This document shows positions 42,125-51,154 of a DNA stretch of 64,000 nt, piece by piece. Each line of letters starts with the position of its first letter. Position 1 is the first letter of the stretch. The stretch lies in NCBI GenBank assembly GCA_041393395.1, contig JAWKKG010000008.1, positions 124,001 through 188,000 on the forward strand, read 5' to 3'. The notes beneath the pieces were generated by a model. The model did no database searches. It saw only the letters and a program-made list of their open reading frames with translations, and had not been told where the DNA came from. The stretch is from JAGQIB01 sp041393395. Lineage in GTDB: Bacteria > ARS69. Made by a program: the position numbers and the translations under genes.

Positions 42125-42832
42125 GGAGACGACCAAATCGACCCGGGTCCCCGCCTCGACCTTCCGGCCGGGGGGCGGATCCTGCTCCAGAACGGTCCCG
42201 GGCAGAACCGCTCGATCGAGCAGGACGGTCTTCGCGCCGACCCGCAGGCCGTGACCGGTGAGGTCCGCCTCGACGTCCTCGGTGAGGCGTCCCGTGAGAT
42301 CCGGCATGATCCACTCTCGCGGGTCCGGCCCGAGCGAGACGAGCAGGTCCACACGGGCGCCCTCCGGCAGCGGGGCCGCGGCCGGCGGGTCCTGGGCGAT
42401 CACGGACCCGCGAGGCACCGAGTCGTGGTGGACGCGCGCCACCGAGCCGACCGAGAGATCGCCCCGTTCGAGCGCGATGCCCGCCTGCCGGTAGGACATG
42501 CCGGCGACGTTCGGCACGGGGGCGCGCCGCAGCCCGAGAGAAACGGTCAGCCAGACCTTGCGGCCGTGCCGGAGCGGCATGCCCGACGCGGGCCGGTGCC
42601 CGCTGACCACGCCCTCCCCGAAGTCGAGCGAGTATTCCTGACGCTCCTCGACGCCCTTGAACCCGGCCTCCTCCAGCCGGACGCGCGCCTCGGCGACGGT
42701 CAGTCCGACGAGATCGGGTACCTTGGACTCGGCGCCCGAGTGCACGAACGCGAGCATCCCGAAATGGAAGATCGCGAGCCCGGTGACGAACGCCGCGGCC
42801 GCGGCCGCGAGCCAGAGCAGCGGCCGGGTCAT
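42113..42832 (-). CDS. PASTA-domain membrane protein
   Basis: 239 residues. One N-terminal membrane helix (LLWLAAAAAAFVTGLAIFHFG), then three PASTA domains (about 38-105, 106-170, 172-238), each with a VPDLVG-, VPNVAG- or MPDLTG-type start and a GTVLEQDP/GSVIAQDP-type turn. PASTA domains bind peptidoglycan fragments or beta-lactam-like ligands. There is no kinase domain, so it resembles stand-alone PASTA proteins encoded after rsmB in many diderms. ATG overlaps the rsmB stop by four bases. Confidence 0.85.
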   Translation of the reverse strand: MTRPLLWLAAAAAAFVTGLAIFHFGMLAFVHSGAESKVPDLVGLTVAEARVRLEEAGFKGVEERQEYSLDFGEGVVSGHRPASGMPLRHGRKVWLTVSLGLRRAPVPNVAGMSYRQAGIALERGDLSVGSVARVHHDSVPRGSVIAQDPPAAAPLPEGARVDLLVSLGPDPREWIMPDLTGRLTEDVEADLTGHGLRVGAKTVLLDRAVLPGTVLEQDPPPGRKVEAGTRVDLVVSSRH

Positions 42833-44187
42833 CGCGCGATCACCGAGAGACCGCGCGCACCCGGTCGGATCGCGGCCGCGAAGGCCCCGTCCGTCCCGTG
42901 TTCGTGCGGCTCCACTCGAAGACAGCCGTTCTCCACGATCTCCTCCGGAAGCACCTCGGCGGCGGACACGATCGTGTCCCCGGGATGCCGGGCCAGGTAG
43001 TCGCGAACCACGTGCTCGTTCTCCTCCGGCTCGAGCGAACACGTCGAGTACACCAGCAATCCTCCGGGACCGACCTGCTCCCGGCCCGCGTCCAGGAGCT
43101 CCCCCTGCAACGTGGCGAGACGGATCACGTCCTCGGGTCCTCGCCGCCAGCGCGCGTCCGGTCGGCGACCGAGCACGCCGGTGTTCGTGCACGGCGCGTC
43201 GACCAGCACGCGTCCGAATCCCCCGCGCGTCGCGGGCTGCAGCCCGTCCGCCACGAGGAGCCGGATGCCGGGCACCCCCGTGCGGGCGAGCGTCTGCCGG
43301 AGCGACGCGAGCCGCCGCGCCGACCGATCCGCCGCGACGATCTCGGCGTCGCCGCAGAGATCCGCGAAACGAACCGCCTTGCCGCCGGGCGCCGCGCACA
43401 CGTCGAGCACGCGAAGTCCGCCGGCCGGCCGCGCCACGTACGCCACGAGTCCGGCCGCCTCGTCCTGGACGACGACGGTGCCGTCCGCGAGCCACTCCGA
43501 GATCGCCGGCGTCCAGCCGTCGAGCAGCCGCACCGTGTCCGGCAGGAAACGTCCCGGCTCGGCCGCCACGCCGCGCGCGGCGAGATCCGCGAGCAGATCG
43601 ACGGCGTCGACTCTGTCGGAGGTGACCCGGAGCGTCAAGGAGGGCTTGGTGTTGTTCGCCGCGGCGAGCTGGAGCGTTCGGCGGAACCCGAGACGCGCGA
43701 CCCACCGCTCCAGCAACCAGCGCGGGTGGCTCGTCCGGGCCGCGAGATGACCGACGGGATCTTCCGAGGCGTCCGGTTCCACGAGCGCGAGCAACGCCTC
43801 GGGCGCGCGACGCAGCACCGCGTTGACGAGACCGGACGCGCCGCGTCGCGCGTAACGCTTCGCGAGCTGCACCGACGTGTCCACCGCCGCGTGCCGGGGA
43901 ATCCGGTCGAGACGATCGAGCTGGTACAGGCCGAGGCGGAGGCAGGCGAGCACCGGCGGATCGAGCGACTCCACGGGACGATCCACGAGCGACGCGAGCT
44001 GCCAGTCCAGGCGGCCACGCCACCGGAAGACTCCGCGCACGAGTTCCGCCGCGAGATCGCGGTCGCGCGGCGCGAGCCGCGAGGCATCGAGACGCTCGGC
44101 CAGCAGTGCGTCGGCCGTCTCGCGGGAGCGTTCCCACGCGAGCAGCGTCTCGATCGCGACCTCGCGCGCGGATGCCGCGGGCTTCAA
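42829..44187 (-). CDS. rsmB: 16S rRNA (cytosine-967-C5)-methyltransferase
   Basis: 452 residues from a TTG overlapping the fmt stop (TTGA). The N-terminal NusB-like domain (about 1-140) is followed by the methyltransferase with DVCAAPGGKA (SAM), VDAPCTNTG (release cysteine) and YSTCSLEPEENE (catalytic cysteine). It methylates C967 of 16S rRNA. The def-fmt-rsmB order is widely conserved. Confidence 0.93.
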   Translation of the reverse strand: MKPAASAREVAIETLLAWERSRETADALLAERLDASRLAPRDRDLAAELVRGVFRWRGRLDWQLASLVDRPVESLDPPVLACLRLGLYQLDRLDRIPRHAAVDTSVQLAKRYARRGASGLVNAVLRRAPEALLALVEPDASEDPVGHLAARTSHPRWLLERWVARLGFRRTLQLAAANNTKPSLTLRVTSDRVDAVDLLADLAARGVAAEPGRFLPDTVRLLDGWTPAISEWLADGTVVVQDEAAGLVAYVARPAGGLRVLDVCAAPGGKAVRFADLCGDAEIVAADRSARRLASLRQTLARTGVPGIRLLVADGLQPATRGGFGRVLVDAPCTNTGVLGRRPDARWRRGPEDVIRLATLQGELLDAGREQVGPGGLLVYSTCSLEPEENEHVVRDYLARHPGDTIVSAAEVLPEEIVENGCLRVEPHEHGTDGAFAAAIRPGARGLSVIAR

Positions 44188-45119
44188 AGCACCTCGCGAC
44201 CGAGACGCTCCCGCGCCTCGGGTCTCGCCCCGCGCCACCACGCTTCGGCCGGGAGGCGCGCCTTTCCTTCCGCTTGGATGCAAAGCAACTCCAGTCGACC
44301 GCTTCCGGTTTCCGCCAGGATGCGCCCGGCGTCGTGCACGAGCCGTCCCGGCTCCGACGACCCGGAGGCGGGCGCGACCCGGACCTCGTGCAGCTTCAAT
44401 CCCGCGCCGCGGAACGTCGTGAAGGCCCCCGGCCAGGGCGAGAGTCCGCGCACCTGCCGGGCGATCTCGGCCGCCGGGCGCGACCAGTCCACCCGTCCGT
44501 CTTCCTTCTCGAGCTTGCGCGCGTACGTGGCGCCCTCTTCCGACTGGGGCGACGCCTCCAGCGTTCCCCGCGCGAGACCGTCGAGCGTGCGCACCAGCAG
44601 GCCGCCCGCGATCGGCGCGAGACGCGCGAGCAACTCCCCCGCCGTCTCCTCCGCTCCGATCGTCACGCGCTCCTCGAGCAACGTCGGGCCGGTATCGACC
44701 CCGCGGTCCATCTTCATCGTGGTGACGCCGGTCTCGCGATCGCCGTCGAGGATCGCCCACTGCACGGGCGCCACGCCCCGGTGGCGCGGCAACAACGAGA
44801 AGTGCGCGTTGACGCAGCCGTATCGCGGCAACTCCAGCAGCCAGCGGCGGAAGATGTGTCCGTACGCCACCACGACCATCGCGTCCGGCGCGAGCTCCTC
44901 GAGCCACGGTCGCACGTCGCGGACGCGGTCGGGCGACTCCACCCGCAATCCGAGTCGCTTCGCGGCCTCCTTCACCGGACTCTCGCGTGGGGCTCGCCCG
45001 CGGCCCGCGGGACGATCGGGCTGCGTGAGGACCGCGAGCACGTCGAACGCGTCGTGCGCGGCGATCGACTCGAGCGAGGGAACGGCGATGTCCGGAGTCC
45101 CGCAGAAGACGACCCTCAC
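44184..45119 (-). CDS. fmt: Methionyl-tRNA formyltransferase
   Basis: 311 residues from GTG 45119, which overlaps the def stop. The N-terminal formyl-transferase domain has FCGTPDIAVPSLE, the active-site segment ahead of SLLPRHRG (Asn in NAHFSLLP and the following His), and TGVTTMKMDRGVDTG; the C-terminal domain binds tRNA. It formylates initiator Met-tRNA. Confidence 0.95.
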   Translation of the reverse strand: MRVVFCGTPDIAVPSLESIAAHDAFDVLAVLTQPDRPAGRGRAPRESPVKEAAKRLGLRVESPDRVRDVRPWLEELAPDAMVVVAYGHIFRRWLLELPRYGCVNAHFSLLPRHRGVAPVQWAILDGDRETGVTTMKMDRGVDTGPTLLEERVTIGAEETAGELLARLAPIAGGLLVRTLDGLARGTLEASPQSEEGATYARKLEKEDGRVDWSRPAAEIARQVRGLSPWPGAFTTFRGAGLKLHEVRVAPASGSSEPGRLVHDAGRILAETGSGRLELLCIQAEGKARLPAEAWWRGARPEARERLGREVL

Positions 45120-45631
45120 TCCTCGGCCATCTCCTTCAGCCGACGTTTGAGCAGCGCCCGCCGCATCGGCCCGATCTTGTCGATGAAGAGCACCCCGTCG
45201 AGGTGATCGATCTCGTGCAGGAAGATCCTCGCGAGCATACCCTCCGCATCGAACTCGAGGTCCTCGCCCTCCAGGCTGCGTGCACGCACGCGCACGCCGT
45301 GCGGTCGGCGCACCGTCTCGTAGATCCCCGGGATCGAGAGACAGCCCTCCTCTTCCGTCTCCTGCGGGCCGCGCTTCTCCACGATCTCCGGGTTCAGGTA
45401 CACGCGCGGCTCCTCACGCTCCTCGTCGTCCGCGGGCGGCGGCGGATGGACGACGATGATGCGCCGCTCCTCCCCGACCTGCGGGCCGGCGAGGCCCACA
45501 CCCTCCGCCTTCGCGAGCGTGTCGAGCATGTCCGTGGCGAGCGCGCGGATCTCCTCGTCCACGTCGGCGATGGGGTTCGCCTTCGCGCGCAGCACCGGGT
45601 CGCCGTACTTCCGGATCTCTCGGACCGCCAC
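45116..45631 (-). CDS. def: Peptide deformylase
   Basis: 171 residues from GTG 45631. All three motifs are seen: GVGLAGPQVG, EEGCLSIPG and HEIDHLDG, supplying Cys and two His metal ligands and the catalytic Glu. The second motif residue after GLA is Gly, a small variation. A Pro-rich insert (PPPPADDEEREEP) sits between motifs 1 and 2. It removes the formyl group from new proteins. One-base overlap with yajC. Confidence 0.95.
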   Translation of the reverse strand: MAVREIRKYGDPVLRAKANPIADVDEEIRALATDMLDTLAKAEGVGLAGPQVGEERRIIVVHPPPPADDEEREEPRVYLNPEIVEKRGPQETEEEGCLSIPGIYETVRRPHGVRVRARSLEGEDLEFDAEGMLARIFLHEIDHLDGVLFIDKIGPMRRALLKRRLKEMAEE

Positions 45632-45984
45632 TACTTCTTCTTCCCTTCCCGTTCCTTCGCCGCCGCGATCGCCGCCGTGGTCGTGATGATCTTGGACTTC
45701 AGGAAGCGGAGCTTCACGTTGTCGTCCGCCTTCAGGACGACCCAGTCGTCCTGAAGCGAGGCGATCGTGCCGACGAGACCGGATTCCGTCACCACCTCGT
45801 CGCCCTTCTTGAGCGAGTCCAGCAGCTTCTGGTGCGTCTGCGCCTGCTTCTGCTGGGGACGGATCAGGATCACCCAGTAGATCACCATGATGATCAGGAG
45901 CGGCACCACGAACAGGAATCCGCCCGACGATCCCGGATCACCGGCCGGCGGCCGGCCGCCCATCAACAACAGCCATTCGTTCAT
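45631..45984 (-). CDS. yajC: Preprotein translocase subunit YajC
   Basis: 117 residues with one membrane helix (FVVPLLIIMVIYWVILI) followed by RPQQKQAQTHQKLLDSLKKGDEVVT and a small beta domain, the family signature quoted in part. YajC associates with SecDF. Its ATG overlaps the tgt stop by four bases; the queA-tgt-yajC order is classic. Confidence 0.94.
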   Translation of the reverse strand: MNEWLLLMGGRPPAGDPGSSGGFLFVVPLLIIMVIYWVILIRPQQKQAQTHQKLLDSLKKGDEVVTESGLVGTIASLQDDWVVLKADDNVKLRFLKSKIITTTAAIAAAKEREGKKK

Positions 45985-47117
45985 CGCGAGTTCTCTCCCA
46001 GCTTGGAAACGACGTCGGCGCGCGCGCGCTCGAACGTCCCGTGGACGATCGCCTCGCGCAGTCGCGCCACGAGATCGAGATAGAAGGTCACGTTGTGGAG
46101 GCTCAGCAAGCGGCCCCCGAGCATCTCCCCGGTCTTCACGAGGTGTCGCACGTAGGCGCGGGAGTACTCCCGACACGCTTCGCAGCCGCAATCCGGATCC
46201 AGGGGACCGAAGTCCCGCGCGAACCGCTCGCCCCGCAGGTTCAAGGGGCCCCGGGACGTCAACGCCTGTCCGTTGCGTGCGTTCCGGGTGGGGAGCACGC
46301 AGTCGAACATGTCCACGCCGCGTCCGATTCCGTCGACGATGTCCTCCGGAGTCCCGACCCCCATGAGGTAGCGGGGCTTTCCGGCCGGCAGCGAGTCGAG
46401 CGTGACCTGGAGCATCTCCCGGGTCAGGTCCTTCTCTTCCCCGATCGACAGACCGCCGGCAGCATATCCGGGGAGATCCAGGTCCACAAGAGCGGCCGCG
46501 GACTCGCGGCGGGCCGCGGCCGTGAAACCGCCCTGGGCGATCCCGAACAGGGTCTGCGGCCGCCCCGTGGCGGAGGTCCCCTCGGTCCGGGCGAGCTCGG
46601 CCACCGCCCGGCGGACCCAGTCGAGGGTGAGGCGATTCGCGCGCTCCGTCTCCGCCGCTCCGCGGTCGGGCACGGGCGGAACGTCGAGCGGCATCATGAT
46701 GTCCGGCCCGAGATCCCGGCCGAGGCGTACCACGGACTCGGGCGTGAAGCGGTGCGGTGAGCCGTCGAGGTGGGAGCGGAACGTCACGCCGTCGTCGTCG
46801 ATCTCGCAGAGGGCCGAGAGGGAAACGACCTGAAAGCCGCCCGAGTCGGTGAGCGTGGGGCGCCGCCACGCGTTGAACGCGGCGAGCCCTCCGGCCTGCC
46901 GCACCACGTCCGCGCCGGGACGCAGGTACAGGTGGTACGAGTTGCCGAGGATGATCGACGCGTTCGCCGCGCGCAGGTCCGCGGCGGAGAGCGCCTTCAC
47001 GGAAGCGCGCGTACCCACGGGCATGAACACCGGCGTCGCGACCTCGCCGTGCGGAGTCTGCAGTCGTCCGGCGCGCGCCGCGCCGTCCCGGGCCTCGACC
47101 TCGAACGAGAAGCTCAT
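45981..47117 (-). CDS. tgt: Queuine tRNA-ribosyltransferase
   Basis: 378 residues. TIM barrel with the catalytic Asp region (LTDSGGFQVVSLS, DCVLPTRNARNG) and the zinc site CGCEACREY with a downstream His in SLHN. It exchanges G34 for preQ1 in tRNAs with GUN anticodons. It sits between queA and yajC with four-base overlaps on both sides. Confidence 0.96.
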   Translation of the reverse strand: MSFSFEVEARDGAARAGRLQTPHGEVATPVFMPVGTRASVKALSAADLRAANASIILGNSYHLYLRPGADVVRQAGGLAAFNAWRRPTLTDSGGFQVVSLSALCEIDDDGVTFRSHLDGSPHRFTPESVVRLGRDLGPDIMMPLDVPPVPDRGAAETERANRLTLDWVRRAVAELARTEGTSATGRPQTLFGIAQGGFTAAARRESAAALVDLDLPGYAAGGLSIGEEKDLTREMLQVTLDSLPAGKPRYLMGVGTPEDIVDGIGRGVDMFDCVLPTRNARNGQALTSRGPLNLRGERFARDFGPLDPDCGCEACREYSRAYVRHLVKTGEMLGGRLLSLHNVTFYLDLVARLREAIVHGTFERARADVVSKLGENSR

Positions 47118-48148
47118 CGGGGTTTCCTCTCGAGGAACGTCGCGTCACCGTACGAATAGAAGCGATACCGTTGCGCGACGGCTTCCCGGTACGCGGCCAG
47201 CACGCGATCCCGACCGGCGAACGCCGCCACGAGACAGAGGAGTGAGCTCCTCGGCAAATGGAAGTTCGTCACGAGCGCGTCCACGGCATGGAACCGGAAC
47301 GGCTCGCGGATGAACAGCTCCGTCTCTCCGGCCAGACCGGTCTCGGGAGAGCCGGCGGCCGCCCACGTCTCGAGCGTGCGCACGGCGGTCGTCCCCACCG
47401 CCACGACGCGCCCGCCGCGAGTGCGTGCTTCGAGAATCGCACGCGCGCTCTCGGCCGGCAGGCGGAAGCGTTCCGGATCGAGACGGTGGTCGGCGAGATC
47501 CGTGTCGTCCGGAAGCGGCTGGAACGTTCCCGGCCCGACGTGCAGGACCAGACCCGCGATCGCCACGCCCGCGGCCTCGATCTCGGCGAGCAACTCGTCG
47601 TCGAAGTGGAGGCCCGCGGTCGGTGCCGCGACCGCCCCCTCGTCGCGCGCGAAGACGGTCTGGTAGCGCTCGGCATCCGCGGCGGTGGGCTCGCGCCGGA
47701 TGTACGGCGGCAACGGGACCCGCGCGTGGCGCGCGAGCACGTCCGCCTCCGAGTACGGATGCGCCGGAAGGATCCGGACCACGGACCACGTCGCCCCGAT
47801 CTCGTCGACCCGGATCGAGAAGTCCTCTCCGATCAGAGTCTCGCCGACGCGCAGGCGCCGCGCCGGCCGCAGCATCGCACGCCAGTGTCCCTCCTCGTGG
47901 CGGACGAGGAACACTTCCACCGCCCCGCCGCTCTCGCGCCGCACGTGGACGCGCGCCGGGATCACCCGGGTCTCGTTGCGCACGAGGACGTCGCCCGCGC
48001 GCAGCAGGCGGGGGAGCTCCGCGAAAACCCGATGCGCGACGGGTCCGTCGGCGGGCAGGTGGAGCAGACGCGCGTCCCGCCGGCGTGCGGCGGGCTCCTG
48101 CGCGATCAGCTCCTCGGGCAGGTCGTAGTCGAAGTCGTCGGCGCGCAC
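47114..48148 (-). CDS. queA: S-adenosylmethionine:tRNA ribosyltransferase-isomerase
   Basis: 344 residues from GTG 48148, starting with RADDFDYDLPEELIAQEPA. The conserved segments PTAGLHFDDELL, GTFQPL and TNFHLPRSSLLCLVAAFAG mark QueA. It converts preQ1 in tRNA to epoxyqueuosine, the step after Tgt. Lies 37 bp after ruvB. Confidence 0.96.
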   Translation of the reverse strand: MRADDFDYDLPEELIAQEPAARRRDARLLHLPADGPVAHRVFAELPRLLRAGDVLVRNETRVIPARVHVRRESGGAVEVFLVRHEEGHWRAMLRPARRLRVGETLIGEDFSIRVDEIGATWSVVRILPAHPYSEADVLARHARVPLPPYIRREPTAADAERYQTVFARDEGAVAAPTAGLHFDDELLAEIEAAGVAIAGLVLHVGPGTFQPLPDDTDLADHRLDPERFRLPAESARAILEARTRGGRVVAVGTTAVRTLETWAAAGSPETGLAGETELFIREPFRFHAVDALVTNFHLPRSSLLCLVAAFAGRDRVLAAYREAVAQRYRFYSYGDATFLERKPR

Positions 48149-48185
48149 GTTCAGTTCCGCTCGCGGGCCGAAGCGCTCGCTCCGG

Positions 48186-49220
48186 TCATGCGTCGAACAG
48201 GTCGGGCGCGGCGACGGAGGTCCCCTTCCGTCGCGGAATGCGGAGATGGTCGGCCGCCCGATCCGTGGCGACCCGCCCGCGCGGCGTGCGCTCGAGGAAA
48301 CCTTCCTTCACGAGGTACGGCTCGTAGATCTCCTCGATCGTCTCCGGCTCCTCGCCGACCGCGGCGGCGATCGTGGTGAGGCCGGTCGGTCCGCCGCCGA
48401 ACTTGCCGAGGAGCGTGCCGAGAATGCGCACGTCCATCTCGTCGAGTCCGATGCGGTCCACCGAGAGAAGGTCGAGCGCATCCGACGCCACGTCGCCCGT
48501 GATGCGACCCGTGGCGCGAACCTCCGCGAAGTCGCGGACGCGCTTGAGGAGCCGGTTCGCGATGCGCGGCGTGCCACGCGAGCGGCGGGCGATCTCGAAC
48601 GCGCCTTCCTCGTCGAGCTCGCAGGAGAGAACCCCGGCGGAACGGTGCAGGATGCGACAGAGATCCTCGGCCGGATAGAAGTCCAGCCGTACCACGAGAC
48701 CGAACCGCGAGCGCAGCGGACTCGTGAGCATGCCGGCGCGAGTGGTCGCACCGATCAACGTGAAGCGTGCGAGATGCAGGCGAATCGACCGCGCGCCCGG
48801 CCCCTTGTCGAGCACGATGTCGAGCCGGAAGTCCTCCATCGCCGGATAGATGTACTCCTCCACCGTGCGATTGAGGCGATGGATCTCGTCGATGAACAGG
48901 ACCTCGCGCTCGTCCAGGTTCGTGAGGATGCCCGCGAGGTCGCCGGCCCGTTCGATCACCGGACCCGACGTGACGCGCGCCTCGACGCCCACCTCGTAGG
49001 CGAGGATGTGCGCGAGCGTGGTCTTGCCGAGCCCGGGCGGGCCCACGAGGAGGACGTGGTCGAGCGCCTCCCCGCGCCCGCGCGCCGCATCCAGAAAGAT
49101 GCGCAGCGGCTCGCGCAACTGCGGCTGCCCGACGAACTCCTCGAGCGACGTGGGCCGCAATCCCCGGTCGAGGTCGGCCTCGTGAGGCGCGAGGGCCGGA
49201 TCCGAATGCCTGGTGCTCAT
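48186..49220 (-). CDS. ruvB: Holliday junction DNA helicase RuvB
   Basis: 344 residues from ATG 49220 with GGAG upstream. Walker A GPPGLGKTT, Walker B DEIHRLNR, sensor 1 GATTRAGML, and the winged-helix C-terminus are all intact. RuvB hexamers drive branch migration with RuvA. ruvC-ruvA-ruvB run together here; 70 bp separate ruvA and ruvB. Confidence 0.97.
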   Translation of the reverse strand: MSTRHSDPALAPHEADLDRGLRPTSLEEFVGQPQLREPLRIFLDAARGRGEALDHVLLVGPPGLGKTTLAHILAYEVGVEARVTSGPVIERAGDLAGILTNLDEREVLFIDEIHRLNRTVEEYIYPAMEDFRLDIVLDKGPGARSIRLHLARFTLIGATTRAGMLTSPLRSRFGLVVRLDFYPAEDLCRILHRSAGVLSCELDEEGAFEIARRSRGTPRIANRLLKRVRDFAEVRATGRITGDVASDALDLLSVDRIGLDEMDVRILGTLLGKFGGGPTGLTTIAAAVGEEPETIEEIYEPYLVKEGFLERTPRGRVATDRAADHLRIPRRKGTSVAAPDLFDA

Positions 49221-49290
49221 GTTCACTCCGTTGGGTGGCTCGGCGTTCGGACGATTGCGGGCGGGAGCCGGGCCGGCGCCCGAGTCGGCG

Positions 49291-49893
49291 TCAGAGTCGA
49301 CGGAGCGCCTCGCGCAGCACTTCCTCCGTCGAGGCCTCCGCGGTGGCCGCGCCGCGCGCGACGTCCACGGCTTCACGCGCCTGTCCGCGAGAGTATCCGA
49401 GCGCCACGAGAGCGTCCACGACGTCGTCTGCGGGCGGCTTGATCGCCGCGACCGGCGTGCCCGCGCCCGGCACCGCGTCTCCGCTCGGCACGAGGCCGAC
49501 CTTGTCCCGCAGGTCCACGATCACGCGCTGCGCGGTCTTCTTGCCGACTCCCGTCACCCCGGTGAGCGCCGTGAGGTCGCCTTCGGCCACCGCGGATCGG
49601 AGTCGTTCCGGTTCCAGGGCGGAAAGGATCGCGAGAGCGAGCCGGGGCCCGACCCCCTGGACGCCGAGCAGCAACCGGAACAGCGCCCGCTCCTCCTCTT
49701 CCTCGAATCCGAACAGGATCCACGCGTCCTCGCGCACCACGAGGTGCGTGAGCAGATGCGCGCGCAGCCCGGCCGGCCCGAGCCGCGAGGCGGTGCCTTC
49801 GGTGATCAGGATCTCGAGCCCGAGCCCGGCGAGCTCCAGGATCGCCTTGCCTGGACGCACCGCGACGAGCGTCCCTTCCACGTGATGGATCAC
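49291..49893 (-). CDS. ruvA: Holliday junction DNA-binding protein RuvA
   Basis: 200 residues from a GTG overlapping the ruvC stop (GTGA). N-terminal OB-fold, two helix-hairpin-helix motifs (GVQGVGPRLALAIL and LTGVTGVGKKTAQRVI), an acidic-rich linker, and the flexible C-terminal domain that contacts RuvB (ALGYSRGQAREAV). Confidence 0.95.
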   Translation of the reverse strand: MIHHVEGTLVAVRPGKAILELAGLGLEILITEGTASRLGPAGLRAHLLTHLVVREDAWILFGFEEEEERALFRLLLGVQGVGPRLALAILSALEPERLRSAVAEGDLTALTGVTGVGKKTAQRVIVDLRDKVGLVPSGDAVPGAGTPVAAIKPPADDVVDALVALGYSRGQAREAVDVARGAATAEASTEEVLREALRRL

Positions 49894-50390
49894 GGCATCA
49901 CCTGCACCGGTCGGGACGGCCGGGCCGCATGCGACAGATGGCACCAGGCGGCACCCAGGGCGTCGGCGGCGTCGGACGGCGGCGCCTCCCGGATCGCGAG
50001 GATGCGCGCGATCATCGCGGCGATCTGCTCCTTCCCCGCCGCACCATAGCCGACCGTCGCCCGCTTGATCTCGGCCGGCGAGTACTCGGCGAGCGGGATG
50101 CCGCGCCGCACGGCGGCGAGCACCACGACCCCGCGCACCTGACCGAGCGCGAGCGCGGTCTTCGCGTTCTTCGACACGAAGGGGGACTCGAGCACGCACA
50201 CGTCGGGGGCGGGACTCCGCGCGAGGAGCTCGGAGACCGCCTCGTAGATCGTCGCGAGGCGCTCGGGCAGCGCGAGCCGGCTCGAAGGGCGAATCACGTC
50301 CCACTCCACCGCGCGAGCCGCGCGCGAGTCCCCGTCGACGAGGCCCCAGCCGGTCGCGACGGTACTGGGGTCCACGCCGAGCACGAGCAA
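49890..50390 (-). CDS. ruvC: Holliday junction resolvase RuvC
   Basis: 166 residues from TTG 50390, chosen because GGAGG lies 6 nt upstream and the protein then begins at the catalytic strand LVLGVDPSTVATG. The remaining acidic residues are in VCVLESPF and in PSDAADALGAA, so the active site is complete. It cuts Holliday junctions held by RuvAB. It starts 2 bp after yebC. Confidence 0.95.
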   Translation of the reverse strand: MLVLGVDPSTVATGWGLVDGDSRAARAVEWDVIRPSSRLALPERLATIYEAVSELLARSPAPDVCVLESPFVSKNAKTALALGQVRGVVVLAAVRRGIPLAEYSPAEIKRATVGYGAAGKEQIAAMIARILAIREAPPSDAADALGAAWCHLSHAARPSRPVQVMP

Positions 50391-50392
50391 CG

Positions 50393-51154
50393 TCAGCCTC
50401 CGAGGCTCTGGAGGATCTCGTCCGGGATGTCGAAGTTCGCGGAGACGCGCTGCACGTCGTCGAGGTCCTCCAGGACGTCCATGAGCTTGAGCATCGTCTC
50501 CGCGTCCTTCCCCTCCAGCTTCACGGTGTTCTGCGGGATGCGCACGAGCTCGGCGCTGCGGACGGCGACGCCCCGCGCCTCCAGGGCCTCCTTGACCGCG
50601 AACAGTTCGGCGGGCGCCGTCGTGACCTGCCAGATCGCGTCCTCGCCCTCGCCCTCCGGCGAGAAGTCCTCGGCGCCCGACTCCACGACGTGCTCCATCA
50701 TCGCGTCCTCGCCGAGCCCCTCGGCCGGAATCACGATCGAGCCCTTGAGCTCGAACATCCACGCCACGCAGCCGTTCTCGCCGAGCGAGCCGTTGTGCTT
50801 CGTGAGCGCATGGCGCACCTCGCCGACGGTCCGGTTGCGGTTGTCCGTCGTCACGTCCACGAACAACGCGACGCCGCCCGGTCCGTAACCCTCGTAGGTC
50901 ACTTCCTCGTAGGCGGCGCCGTCGATCTCGCCGGTGCCCCGCTTGATCGCCTTGTCGATGTTCGCGTTCGGCATGTTTTCCGCCCGCGCCGCGGCGATGG
51001 CGGTCCGGAGTCGCGCATTCGCGCTCGGATCGCCTCCCCCCGACCGGGCCGCCGTAATGATCTCACGCGCCAACCGCGTGAAGATCTTGCCGCGTTTCGC
51101 GTCGACGACCGCCTTCTTGCGCTTGATCGTCGCCCATTTGGAATGGCCCGACAT
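50393..51154 (-). CDS. yebC: YebC/PmpR family protein
   Basis: 253 residues beginning MSGHSKWATIKRKKAVVDAKR, the family hallmark, and containing NRNRTVGEVRHALTKHNGSL in part. YebC-type proteins act as DNA-binding regulators or, as shown for some members, help translation of proline stretches. Position before ruvC is conserved. It abuts the EF-G paralogue with no gap. Confidence 0.95.
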   Translation of the reverse strand: MSGHSKWATIKRKKAVVDAKRGKIFTRLAREIITAARSGGGDPSANARLRTAIAAARAENMPNANIDKAIKRGTGEIDGAAYEEVTYEGYGPGGVALFVDVTTDNRNRTVGEVRHALTKHNGSLGENGCVAWMFELKGSIVIPAEGLGEDAMMEHVVESGAEDFSPEGEGEDAIWQVTTAPAELFAVKEALEARGVAVRSAELVRIPQNTVKLEGKDAETMLKLMDVLEDLDDVQRVSANFDIPDEILQSLGG